IMG/VR virus record: IMGVR_UViG_3300030331_003588
Span: 1 to 20,351 of that record
Strand: one strand, 5' to 3'
From: a virus
DNA length: 20,351 nt
A program made the translations under genes and the position numbers. Under the pieces are notes generated by a model. That model saw only the letters and a program-made list of their open reading frames with translations, searched no databases and was not told the DNA's origin. This document shows positions 14,468-20,351 of this stretch, piece by piece. Within the stretch, counting starts at the first letter, position 1, and each line of letters begins with the position of its first letter.

Positions 14468-14650
14468 TCAATCCCCCTTTTTCTTGCGACCGGTTCCTTC
14501 GATGTGCCATTCAACTGTGTCAATGTCATAGCCTTCACGAATTAAAGCATCATCAATGACACCTCTTATTAAACTCATCTCTTCAGTGTCAAGACAATCT
14601 GAAGGACCACTGTTATACGTTGGTATAATTACAATTTTTTCGGTAGCCAT
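14468..14650 (-). CDS. Hypothetical protein, 60 aa
   Basis: The start at 14650 is set by an AAAGGGG site 8 bases upstream; an earlier in-frame ATG lies inside the preceding gene. The product has a strand-like start (TEKIVIIPTYNSG), an acidic middle with DTEEMSLIRGVIDDALIREG, and a basic tail GRKKKGD. It looks like a small alpha/beta fold. No family is recognised. Confidence 0.6.
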   Translation of the reverse strand: MATEKIVIIPTYNSGPSDCLDTEEMSLIRGVIDDALIREGYDIDTVEWHIEGTGRKKKGD

Positions 14651-14664
14651 AGTGTATCCCCTTT

Positions 14665-14835
14665 CTACTTGCGTTTCATTTCCAAGCCCCACACTCTTAT
14701 AGCGTGGTCCATTTCCATGTTTTTTATTTTAGTGACAGACTGTTTTGAATCTGACGCGATGTTCCTATTCAATATTTTCTGCACATCCCTTGGCAACTTA
14801 GTTATGTCACCGCCCATTGCTTCTAAAACTGTCAT
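14665..14835 (-). CDS. Small protein, 56 aa, first gene after the structured RNA
   Basis: AAGGAAAGGAAAGCTT precedes the ATG, a good ribosome site, and the frame runs 56 codons to TAG at 14665-14667. The product is helical with basic ends (MTVLEAMGGDITKLPRDVQK, later WGLEMKRK). It is the first gene of the leftward small-gene operon, 21 bases after the 3' arm of the large RNA stem, so its translation could depend on that RNA. No family is recognised. Confidence 0.7.
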   Translation of the reverse strand: MTVLEAMGGDITKLPRDVQKILNRNIASDSKQSVTKIKNMEMDHAIRVWGLEMKRK

Positions 14836-14856
14836 AAGCTTTCCTTTCCTTAGTAG

Positions 14857-15156
14857 TTAACAATTTGGAGAATACATAACCTAGTCAGGTACCCAGAATT
14901 AGGGAGCCGACAGCGTGGCTTTTGAGAGTATCGCCTGTATTTTCCCCAAATACAGTTACTAAACTTCTGTGCACCGTCCTCGTTTACCGTAGTGTTTTGC
15001 CCTGTTCACCCCTGCCTTCCTATGGACATGACCCCATATTTCAACTCAGGCTCCCTCAGCGTACCCTAACCTAGCCCCGTGGCTAGTTTGGTCTACTCAG
15101 CAGTACTCCTTTAAATACCCCACAGCATTGTCGCTATGTATTCACCAAATTGTTAA
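14857..15156 (-). ncRNA. Candidate structured RNA, about 300 nt, closed by 22-nt inverted repeat
   Basis: The region has no sensible reading frame and is GC-richer than its surroundings. Arms at 14857-14878 and 15135-15156 pair at 21 of 22 positions; the single mismatch is U-U if read as minus-strand RNA. Nested inside are GGTAC 14888-14892 with GTACC 15061-15065, AGGGAGCC 14901-14908 with GGCTCCCT 15049-15056, and hairpins at 14935-14955 (8 bp), 15021-15038 (5 bp) and 15071-15086 (6 bp). A promoter with a TATATT -10 element fires leftward just outside the right arm, so the transcript would start about 12-15 bases before the stem. It could be a leader for the small-gene operon or a stable RNA cut from it. 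No known RNA family was recognised. Confidence 0.62.
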
Positions 15157-15178
15157 AGAACATAATTACTATATAAGT

Positions 15179-15207
15179 AATATACAACTGTTTACTTTAT
15201 AGGTCAA
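15179..15207 (-). promoter_or_regulatory. Promoter of the structured RNA and small-gene operon, with 12-mer box
   Basis: On the minus strand TTGACC (15207-15202), a 17-base spacer and TATATT (15184-15179) form a sigma70-like promoter. The spacer holds AGTAAACAGTTG (15196-15185), identical to a box in two other promoters of this window. It points at the structured RNA starting about 15 bases downstream. Confidence 0.65.
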
Positions 15208-15231
15208 CTATTATTATTGTCTACTCTTATA

Positions 15232-15249
15232 GAGACGAAATAACGTCTC
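15232..15249. other. Stem-loop after the VWA gene
   Basis: GAGACG at 15232-15237 pairs with CGTCTC at 15244-15249 around a 6-base loop, directly downstream of the VWA stop at 15256. Neither strand has a T tract after it, so it is at best a weak terminator or an RNA-stabilising hairpin. It also lies just upstream of the RNA promoter. Confidence 0.4.
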
Positions 15250-15255
15250 CAATTC

Positions 15256-17082
15256 TCAAAACCTCTCCCTGCTTAACTCGTTTATTAATTTATTGAACGT
15301 AGCCCCAAATAAATCTTTAGAATTATCTATGCTTACAGAACGTTTAAACTTCTTTATGGTTTCAGCTCTAGCAACCATACCTACCATAAATAATTTAACA
15401 TTAGAAGCCTTGGCAACACTTTCTAAATAGTCTACCTCTGACTGGTGTAAAGGACTCTCGCAGTCAGTGATAACGCACACAACCTTTTTAGCGTTGGCCT
15501 GCTTTGCAGTATCTTTAATAGCCCATAGCAATGACTCATAAAGTGGCGTTCCGCCATCAACATAACATCCTAAGTGGCGAACTCTCTTTTTAACATCCTT
15601 GTTATAAGCTTTTGACCAGTCTTTAAATGTAACCATATTCACCCATGTACCCTCACCGTAAAAACCTGTAACGTTTAGCGTGGCATCGGTAGAGTTAACT
15701 ATGTCGCACAAATGTTCTGTAACTTCCCCTGCCTTTATAGCTTTGCCTTTACTGCTCATAGAACTGGAGATATCCAAGAAAATTTGGAACGCTGTATTTT
15801 CAGCTTCCTTTACGTCACGTTGAGAAAATACGGCAGGCGAATTTAAATTTAAATTGACTAAATTTTTTCTATCAACTTTGCCCCTCAATTCCTTGCGAGA
15901 TACTCCAACCTCATCATCAGCTTTGAGTAAACGCCACAAAGCATTACGCGTGGCACCATAGCCCTGTGGCTTTGATGGTGCAAAGCCCTCGCCTAAATCA
16001 TAGTCTGGGTACTCTTTATTTGATTCTATCTGATTACATAAACGCTGTGTATCAACTTTGCCATTATCAAAGGCCTGACCTTGGGGCTCGACTTGAATAA
16101 CTTCTGTCTCAGGGTAGTCTTCAAGGCTGTATTCTTTTTCTACCTTGTTACCCTCACCCTGTTTTGTTTCAGAGCCCTCAGAGCCCTCTGACGAACCCTC
16201 AGAGGTATCTTCGCCAACTTCATTAGATTCCTGACTGTCATCACCCTCACCAGATTCCTCACCGTCTTCCTGTTCTTTCTTCTCGCCTTCACCCTCAGAA
16301 CCTTCGCCCTCTTTACTTTCGCTACCGTCAGAACCTTCCTGCTCTTCAGACTGCTCACCGTCTTCCTGCTGTTCCTCAGATTGTTCCTGAGACTGGGGTG
16401 CATCCTTGCGATACTTAAGCAGTGCATCATATAAAGTTCGGGCAACCTCTACAGTATCGGTAGTACTCTTAGCCTTTGCGTTATCTGCCAAAGCTTTCTG
16501 CATTTCGGTAGCCCAAGGAACCTGAGCCCAATCCCAATCAAAGTCAAACTCATAGCCGTTTAAACGTCTTCCAAGGCAGGCAAGTGCAAAGGGAATATTT
16601 TTGAAATCATCACCGGCAACTGGTGTAACCATGACCCTAATTAGTCCTTCAAATAAATCCCTAGCCCTCACGTTGGGCATACGGTTTATTACTTCCAATT
16701 CCATGCGTACGTCTTCCAAACCATTTATCAAACCATGAAAAAACTGTCTCTCAGCTTCGAGCCCTTTGTGACCCTTAATGTGAAGGTCTTTCACTAACTC
16801 ATTTACACCTATATCCCATGAACTATTACTCGTATAATTTACGTGACCTATTTCATGTAAGCATAGCGAGACAAGTCTCATAAATTCAGAACGTGATACT
16901 GTCTTAGACTCATCAATCTGTGGAACCCTTACTCTGACTTCCTTATATGTCCAGATTACGCCGGCAGTATCGGTAGACCAATAAGTCACATTGACCTTTT
17001 GTTTGTGACCGGTCTCGCGGAGCAGTCTGGTTAGGTAACCTTTTAAAGCATCTAAAACTAAAATTCCCTGTACATTATTCAT
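15256..17082 (-). CDS. VWA protein with metallopeptidase-like N-terminus, CobT-like
   Basis: This 608-aa protein has three parts. The N-terminal part carries CLHEIGHVNYTS, an HExxH zinc motif near residues 76-80, followed by NGLEDVRMELEV about 45 residues later, a likely third-ligand region as in VWA-linked metallopeptidases (DUF2201 type). The middle (about residues 230-310) is a long Glu/Ser/Gly-rich acidic linker. The C-terminal VWA domain has a MIDAS site: DISSSMS (near residue 437), GGTPLYE (near 512) and TDCES (near 540). By analogy with CobT and with RavA/ViaA-type pairs it is the partner and adaptor of the AAA+ ATPase encoded just upstream. The start at 17082 has AAAGGGGG 6 bases upstream; the ATG at 17088 touches that site. 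Confidence 0.85.
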   Translation of the reverse strand: MNNVQGILVLDALKGYLTRLLRETGHKQKVNVTYWSTDTAGVIWTYKEVRVRVPQIDESKTVSRSEFMRLVSLCLHEIGHVNYTSNSSWDIGVNELVKDLHIKGHKGLEAERQFFHGLINGLEDVRMELEVINRMPNVRARDLFEGLIRVMVTPVAGDDFKNIPFALACLGRRLNGYEFDFDWDWAQVPWATEMQKALADNAKAKSTTDTVEVARTLYDALLKYRKDAPQSQEQSEEQQEDGEQSEEQEGSDGSESKEGEGSEGEGEKKEQEDGEESGEGDDSQESNEVGEDTSEGSSEGSEGSETKQGEGNKVEKEYSLEDYPETEVIQVEPQGQAFDNGKVDTQRLCNQIESNKEYPDYDLGEGFAPSKPQGYGATRNALWRLLKADDEVGVSRKELRGKVDRKNLVNLNLNSPAVFSQRDVKEAENTAFQIFLDISSSMSSKGKAIKAGEVTEHLCDIVNSTDATLNVTGFYGEGTWVNMVTFKDWSKAYNKDVKKRVRHLGCYVDGGTPLYESLLWAIKDTAKQANAKKVVCVITDCESPLHQSEVDYLESVAKASNVKLFMVGMVARAETIKKFKRSVSIDNSKDLFGATFNKLINELSRERF

Positions 17083-17108
17083 AAGCATCCCCCTTTGTTA
17101 GTGTGTTA

Positions 17109-17138
17109 ATTATACTACCCAACTGTTTACTTTTTCAA
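17109..17138 (-). promoter_or_regulatory. Promoter of the VWA gene, with 12-mer box
   Basis: TTGAAA (17138-17133) overlaps the stop of the ATPase gene, and a perfect TATAAT (17114-17109) follows after 18 bases. The spacer holds AGTAAACAGTTG (17131-17120). The VWA gene can therefore be transcribed separately from the ATPase gene. Confidence 0.7.
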
Positions 17139-18613
17139 GAAACTTTTACAGTGAAAGCTTTCTCGTTTATTTTTGTTTTTCTGATAGCTTCCAATTCCGG
17201 TGCACAGTCAGCAGGGTACTTGTTTATTATTGAGTTTCTAAAGGCTAACTCAAATGGCAAACCCTTCTGACATGACCTAGCCAATGTCATCAACTGACGT
17301 ATCGATGGGGGCTGAGTTAACAAACCATCCACAGATTTTTGTCTGGCTGTTGTCGCAAACTCAACAATATTCTCAGCAACCTCAGCACGAACTCCGGTTT
17401 TTTTAACAAGCAATTCAGCTTCCTTTGCTTTTGGAAGATAGTGAAACTCCATACATGGATTAAACCTATCCACGAACGCACTGTTCTGCTCAAGTGTGCC
17501 GGCATGTCCGCCAGTCTCATCGCCATAGCCACGAGTATTATCAGCAACCGCAAAGCAAACGTAATCAGCTACAGGTATTTTTTTACCGGTCTCAGCGATA
17601 GTCAGCCCTCTACCCTTCGCAACTTCTACCACTGCCTGAAGCATAAGAACCTGACGCGGACGGCTACAGCTAACCTCGTCAAATAAAACTATCGTGCCTG
17701 CTTTTTGGATAGCAGTAGAGACGATACCCTCTGACCATTTTATAGTACCATTTTCACTGGTCATACCGCCTATCAAAGCATCGTCAGTGCCTTCGGAGAA
17801 ATTCACTCGAACCACGTTTAAACCTAGTCTGGAACCTAGATTGTTTATGAACTGAGTTTTTCCTGTACCGCGATGACCGGCTAACCAAAGGTTATCAGGC
17901 AGGGCACCATGCGAGAGACTGATTAAGGTTTGATGTAGGTGCATTGGGTCAAATATATAATCAGGGTCAAACGTATCGTCCTTTGGATGATTAAAGACAT
18001 TGACCGGAAACTCAGTAAAGTCTTCGAGGTTTCCATTTAAAGTGTACTGGCAGACATCAAAACCAAACACCTCACCGGCAGTTTTCACTGTGAACTTAGC
18101 CCCTTCTAATTTCTCAGCTACTACCTGAACCTGCTCAGGCTTTGCATCCGAAAGGTAGGGATTGAGAATCTCAGAAACCCTTGAAGAAACTAACTCCGCA
18201 AGTACATTGGGGTCAGGCTTTAACGCATTTTGGATGTCGGCTGTGGCATTCTGTAAAGTTTGCTCGATGTGGTTCAACTGGTGACTCATCCGCCCATTGA
18301 CATCGTCAAAACGTTTGTCAACTTCATCGTGAAGTTCTTTGGCGCGAGTGATAAGGCTTGCAACCTCATTACTGCCATTGGTTTTTACACCTTCACTGGT
18401 ACCTGCGCTTTTAGCTACGGCCATCAACTGCTCAAACTGGTACTTGCTTTTAACCCTTGGGTGCATAACAAACTCGAGAGCCTGCTCTTTTGTCAGGTTC
18501 TTAAACGCGTGGTCATCTATTTGGATTACACCACTGCGAGAAACCTTAGCAATGATAGCCTTCAATTGATGCAAAGATAATTTTGATAACTGTAATTTTT
18601 GTCCTTTTGTCAT
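17135..18613 (-). CDS. MoxR/CobS-type AAA+ ATPase
   Basis: The 492-aa protein has an N-terminal helical region and a coiled coil (about residues 80-130). Its AAA+ core carries Walker A GHRGTGKTQF near residue 245, RVNFSEGTDDALIGG, Walker B IVLFDEVSCSRP near residue 308, and a sensor-1 region FAVADNTRGYGDETGG followed by SAFVDRF. This set is typical of CobS, the ATPase of cobaltochelatase, and of MoxR ATPases that work with VWA proteins. No other cobalamin gene lies nearby, so a general remodelling role with the downstream VWA protein is more likely. AAGGGGG precedes the start by 8 bases. The stop overlaps the -35 element of the VWA promoter. Confidence 0.9.
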   Translation of the reverse strand: MTKGQKLQLSKLSLHQLKAIIAKVSRSGVIQIDDHAFKNLTKEQALEFVMHPRVKSKYQFEQLMAVAKSAGTSEGVKTNGSNEVASLITRAKELHDEVDKRFDDVNGRMSHQLNHIEQTLQNATADIQNALKPDPNVLAELVSSRVSEILNPYLSDAKPEQVQVVAEKLEGAKFTVKTAGEVFGFDVCQYTLNGNLEDFTEFPVNVFNHPKDDTFDPDYIFDPMHLHQTLISLSHGALPDNLWLAGHRGTGKTQFINNLGSRLGLNVVRVNFSEGTDDALIGGMTSENGTIKWSEGIVSTAIQKAGTIVLFDEVSCSRPRQVLMLQAVVEVAKGRGLTIAETGKKIPVADYVCFAVADNTRGYGDETGGHAGTLEQNSAFVDRFNPCMEFHYLPKAKEAELLVKKTGVRAEVAENIVEFATTARQKSVDGLLTQPPSIRQLMTLARSCQKGLPFELAFRNSIINKYPADCAPELEAIRKTKINEKAFTVKVS

Positions 18614-18625
18614 ATTCGTACCCCC

Positions 18626-19375
18626 TTATTGATAACGTGGAAAATGGTAAGGCGTATTGTGCACTGGACACAATGGCGAGCCGAACCGGTCTAGCTGACC
18701 CCTAAGCACAGAGCAACGTGCGTCACACTCTGTACACTTGCCGGAAAGCATAGCCCGACTATTATCGTTGGCAAGCTTGTTACTTTTAAGCTTTACTGCT
18801 TGGTGCGGAAACTCGCCCAACTCTTCAATCAGGTTTAGATATTCCTGAGTGAAACTGTCGGTAGCACGCGGGCGGACTGGGTCAGATACATCTAGACCAA
18901 ACCAACGCAGAAACCATTTATAGTTTTTAATTTTGACTCCATGAAATTCAAACTGGTTATATTTTTTATCAAGTTCTGTAGTTGACGTATATTTGAAACC
19001 TTGTTTGACTGCCATTTTCTCTAAATACACGTACCCGAACCCGACTCTAGCAATGCCGGTCAGCATGGAAACTAGGGCATCCTGTTCTTTTGTGATGTCA
19101 ATCCCTATGGACACCTGATGAGTATCGGGACTCGCATTCAAAACAACCTCGCAAGTTAACGGGTTCTTAGTACGATTACGTCGAGACTGGAACCCGACGG
19201 CGAATTGAATTCTATCTAGCTGTCTGTCATCGAACCCATATTTGAGAGGGTTTTCATTAAAGGCCAGATTAATAATCGGCCTGACTTCCTGAAACGCACG
19301 CTGTACCCACTCCGCGCCGTTTGCATACTTAGCGGTTAAAACTACCGCCTGATTGTTTATAGTGATTTCCTTCAT
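18626..19375 (-). CDS. Hypothetical protein with C-terminal zinc knuckles, 249 aa
   Basis: I do not recognise the main body, a mixed alpha/beta protein with VVLNASPDTHQVSIGIDIT-type strands in the middle. The last 45 residues contain CTECDARC and later LCPVHNTPYH, a Cys/His pattern that could hold zinc. The start at 19375 shares bases with the upstream stop (TAATG) and follows AGGGGG; the frame to 19402 lies inside the neighbour. Its place directly before the AAA+ ATPase suggests it belongs to that system, perhaps as substrate or adaptor. Confidence 0.7.
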   Translation of the reverse strand: MKEITINNQAVVLTAKYANGAEWVQRAFQEVRPIINLAFNENPLKYGFDDRQLDRIQFAVGFQSRRNRTKNPLTCEVVLNASPDTHQVSIGIDITKEQDALVSMLTGIARVGFGYVYLEKMAVKQGFKYTSTTELDKKYNQFEFHGVKIKNYKWFLRWFGLDVSDPVRPRATDSFTQEYLNLIEELGEFPHQAVKLKSNKLANDNSRAMLSGKCTECDARCSVLRGQLDRFGSPLCPVHNTPYHFPRYQ

Positions 19376-19794
19376 TACACACCCCCTTCTGGTAAATCCC
19401 ACTTAGTTCTAGTCACTTCTGGATTTTGCTTGAGATACAACTCCCGAAAGTTTGTAACCTTACGCCAGTTATCCCTTACCATTCTCACTACAGAAGCACG
19501 GTCATTCGGTGACATGGATTTTCTGAAACATTTTTTGCCGTTAGGCAAGCTTGTTTGATAAACCTCGCAAGAGGGATTTGCAGATGGTCTACCATATACA
19601 TCAATACATACGTTTGGCTTGTAGTCGCACCGGAAAGTAACAACTTCAGGTTCCAAAGAATGACCATTTTTTTCACCATACTTTGTTTTCCGAACCACTG
19701 CTGTAACTTCAAATTCTTTGGTTCCCTCAACTAACTGCCCAACATTACGGCTGTCGTGCATCTCAAGCACTTCCCACATTTCTGATATCGCCAT
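19375..19794 (-). CDS. Hypothetical protein, 139 aa
   Basis: The product is strand-rich in the first half (EFEVTAVVRKTKYG, EVVTFRCDYKPNVCIDVYGR) and helical and basic in the second. The start at 19794 follows an AAAGGGGG site; the frame up to 19848 lies in the upstream gene. Several cysteines (CDYKPNVC and others) do not make a clean zinc motif. No family is recognised. It is co-directional and coupled with the zinc-knuckle gene before the AAA+ ATPase. Confidence 0.65.
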   Translation of the reverse strand: MAISEMWEVLEMHDSRNVGQLVEGTKEFEVTAVVRKTKYGEKNGHSLEPEVVTFRCDYKPNVCIDVYGRPSANPSCEVYQTSLPNGKKCFRKSMSPNDRASVVRMVRDNWRKVTNFRELYLKQNPEVTRTKWDLPEGGV

Positions 19795-19795
19795 A

Positions 19796-20047
19796 TTACA
19801 CACCCCCTTTCGTGCTGAGTTTATCTTCCAACCTTTGCATCCAATCAAGGTCCGGCTGTATAACTATCATTCCGGTATGTTCCAACACAAACTGGCCGGT
19901 CTCAAGGTCAAAATCTATTTTCTGAATAATTGGATACACTATGTCACGTCCAACATCCCATCCTGCTCTACGCACGAATAAACGCAACAACCGGCAAGCT
20001 TCACGCTGTACCGGATTAAGCTTTCTCACGTTAACCTTTTCAATCAT
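19796..20047 (-). CDS. Hypothetical protein, 83 aa
   Basis: The helical N-terminus (NPVQREACRLLRLFVRRAGW) and strand-rich middle (KIDFDLETGQFVLEHTGMIV) suggest a small alpha/beta protein. The start at 20047 has GGAGGGG upstream at good spacing; a GTG two codons earlier overlaps that site. It is the first gene after the third copy of the 12-mer promoter box and leads into the ATPase operon. One GTTTAAAC copy (20065-20072) lies in its leader. Confidence 0.65.
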   Translation of the reverse strand: MIEKVNVRKLNPVQREACRLLRLFVRRAGWDVGRDIVYPIIQKIDFDLETGQFVLEHTGMIVIQPDLDWMQRLEDKLSTKGGV

Positions 20048-20090
20048 AAGCACCCCTCCAAAATGTTTAAACGTTATTGCCCTTACCCAT

Positions 20091-20119
20091 AATGTACTAA
20101 CAACTGTTTACTATGTCAA
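20091..20119 (-). promoter_or_regulatory. Promoter of the ATPase operon, with 12-mer box
   Basis: On the minus strand a perfect TTGACA (20119-20114), a 17-base spacer and TACATT (20096-20091) make a promoter-like unit. The spacer contains AGTAAACAGTTG (20112-20101), the third copy of the shared box. The start site would lie near 20084, about 35 bases before the first codon. Confidence 0.65.
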
Positions 20120-20159
20120 CACAATATTGTTATTAATTAGACAAACTTTAAAAAAATTG

Positions 20160-20258
20160 TTAGGCAAGCCACAAAATTAAAAACTTTAAACCCACTCCGC
20201 AAACTACATAAATAACAACCAGTAGAAAATCCCAGATATTAAATGGCGACTCATTCAT
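20160..20258 (-). CDS. Tiny membrane protein, 32 aa
   Basis: AAAGGGGAAAGCTT precedes the ATG, an excellent ribosome site, and the frame runs 32 codons to TAA. The product has a short soluble start (MNESPFNIWDF) and one hydrophobic helix with a Lys near residue 25 (LLVVIYVVCGVGLKFLILW). Size and shape fit regulatory single-pass phage membrane peptides. Its ribosome region shares GCTTATGA with three other first-in-operon genes in the window. The next gene downstream has its own promoter. Confidence 0.65.
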   Translation of the reverse strand: MNESPFNIWDFLLVVIYVVCGVGLKFLILWLA

Positions 20259-20351
20259 AAGCTTTCCCCTTTTCAATTAGTGACATGTAGTAATCAACTG
20301 AGCAACATAAATGTCAGGAATTAAGTTTGTTTAAACTGTGGATAAGTCGAA

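Larger units (their letters stand above)
1261..20336. repeat. Dispersed palindrome GTTTAAAC, 16 copies
   Basis: Copies start at 1261, 3710, 4627, 5518, 7147, 9022, 10518, 11198, 12047, 13308, 13711, 15342, 16558, 17816, 20065 and 20329. Most are inside genes on both strands and in different codon frames, encoding for example FK or RLN. Single-mismatch relatives such as ATTTAAAC or CTTTAAAC occur only about two or three times each. The spacing averages about 1.3 kb. The count was made by eye. Confidence 0.75.

Noticed and set aside
14857-15156. RNase P RNA, tmRNA or a group I intron
   Set aside because: Size and long-range pairing invited the idea, and ACGGTAAAC looks slightly RNase P-like, but the universally conserved blocks, a tRNA-like end or an intron P7 core were not found. 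The region does not interrupt a gene.
16140-16445. Arg/Lys-rich protein antisense-frame within the VWA gene
   Set aside because: It is the acidic low-complexity linker read in another frame, with no ribosome site.
15256-18613. Cobalamin biosynthesis (cobaltochelatase CobS/CobT)
   Set aside because: The ATPase and VWA parts are similar to CobS and CobT, but no CobN or other cob gene is present and the HEIGH domain points to a general MoxR/VWA machine.
20285-20320. Fourth copy of the 12-mer promoter box upstream of the 32-aa gene
   Set aside because: CAGTTGATTACTACAT on the minus strand resembles part of the box and -10 at 20091-20112, but the GTAAA half is missing and the -35 spacing is poor.
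1261-20336. CRISPR array from repeated GTTTAAAC
   Set aside because: Copies are only 8 bases, far apart, and inside genes; there are no regular spacers.

Overview
The window reads as part of an AT-rich tailed-bacteriophage genome, most likely from an aquatic or marine bacteriophage. The grounds are a giant polyvalent virion-type protein, a phage recombination set, a T7 gp4-type primase-helicase, and long runs of very small genes chained by ATGA or TAATG overlaps. No tRNA, rRNA, CRISPR array or insertion sequence was seen. The host cannot be fixed from this sequence alone; the marine assignment is an impression from gene content and is not proven.

Layout. (A) 2-3697, plus: 3' part of a giant polyvalent protein that enters from outside the window. 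(B) 8859-3678, minus: a tightly overlapped operon. It runs from a RecB/Cas4-type nuclease and a Sak3-type annealing protein through an SSB-like protein with a DIPF tail, a conserved phage protein, an RHH protein, a DUF3310 protein, a winged-helix-like protein, a small membrane protein, a GT-A glycosyltransferase and two unknowns to an HNH nuclease. (C) 8876-9411, plus: RusA-like resolvase and a 54-aa protein, followed by hairpins and a strong terminator. (D) 9640-11991, plus: a GC-rich structured RNA leader, then a zinc-ribbon protein, an HNH-like basic protein and the primase-helicase. (E) 14835-12184, minus: 13 very small genes behind a second structured RNA of about 300 nt that is closed by a 22-nt inverted repeat. 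(F) 20258-15256, minus: a 32-aa membrane protein, three unknowns, a CobS/MoxR-type AAA+ ATPase and a VWA protein with an N-terminal HEIGH metallopeptidase-like motif.

How the parts may work together. Nuclease, annealase, SSB-like protein, RusA and HNH together look like a homologous recombination and DNA-processing set that would work with the primase-helicase. The AAA+ ATPase and VWA protein form a MoxR/VWA pair that probably remodels or activates a target; nothing else suggests cobalamin synthesis.

Structure not explained by genes. (1) The 8-bp palindrome GTTTAAAC occurs 16 times by my count, fairly evenly across genes on both strands, where fewer than one would be expected from base composition. 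(2) An identical 12-mer, CAACTGTTTACT on the plus strand, lies in three minus-strand promoters between the -35-like and -10 elements. It looks like an operator. (3) Two leader RNAs look structured and match no RNA family I recognise. Many start codons were moved from the longest possible start to one with a proper Shine-Dalgarno sequence, and six genes under 60 codons (32 to 57 aa) were added.
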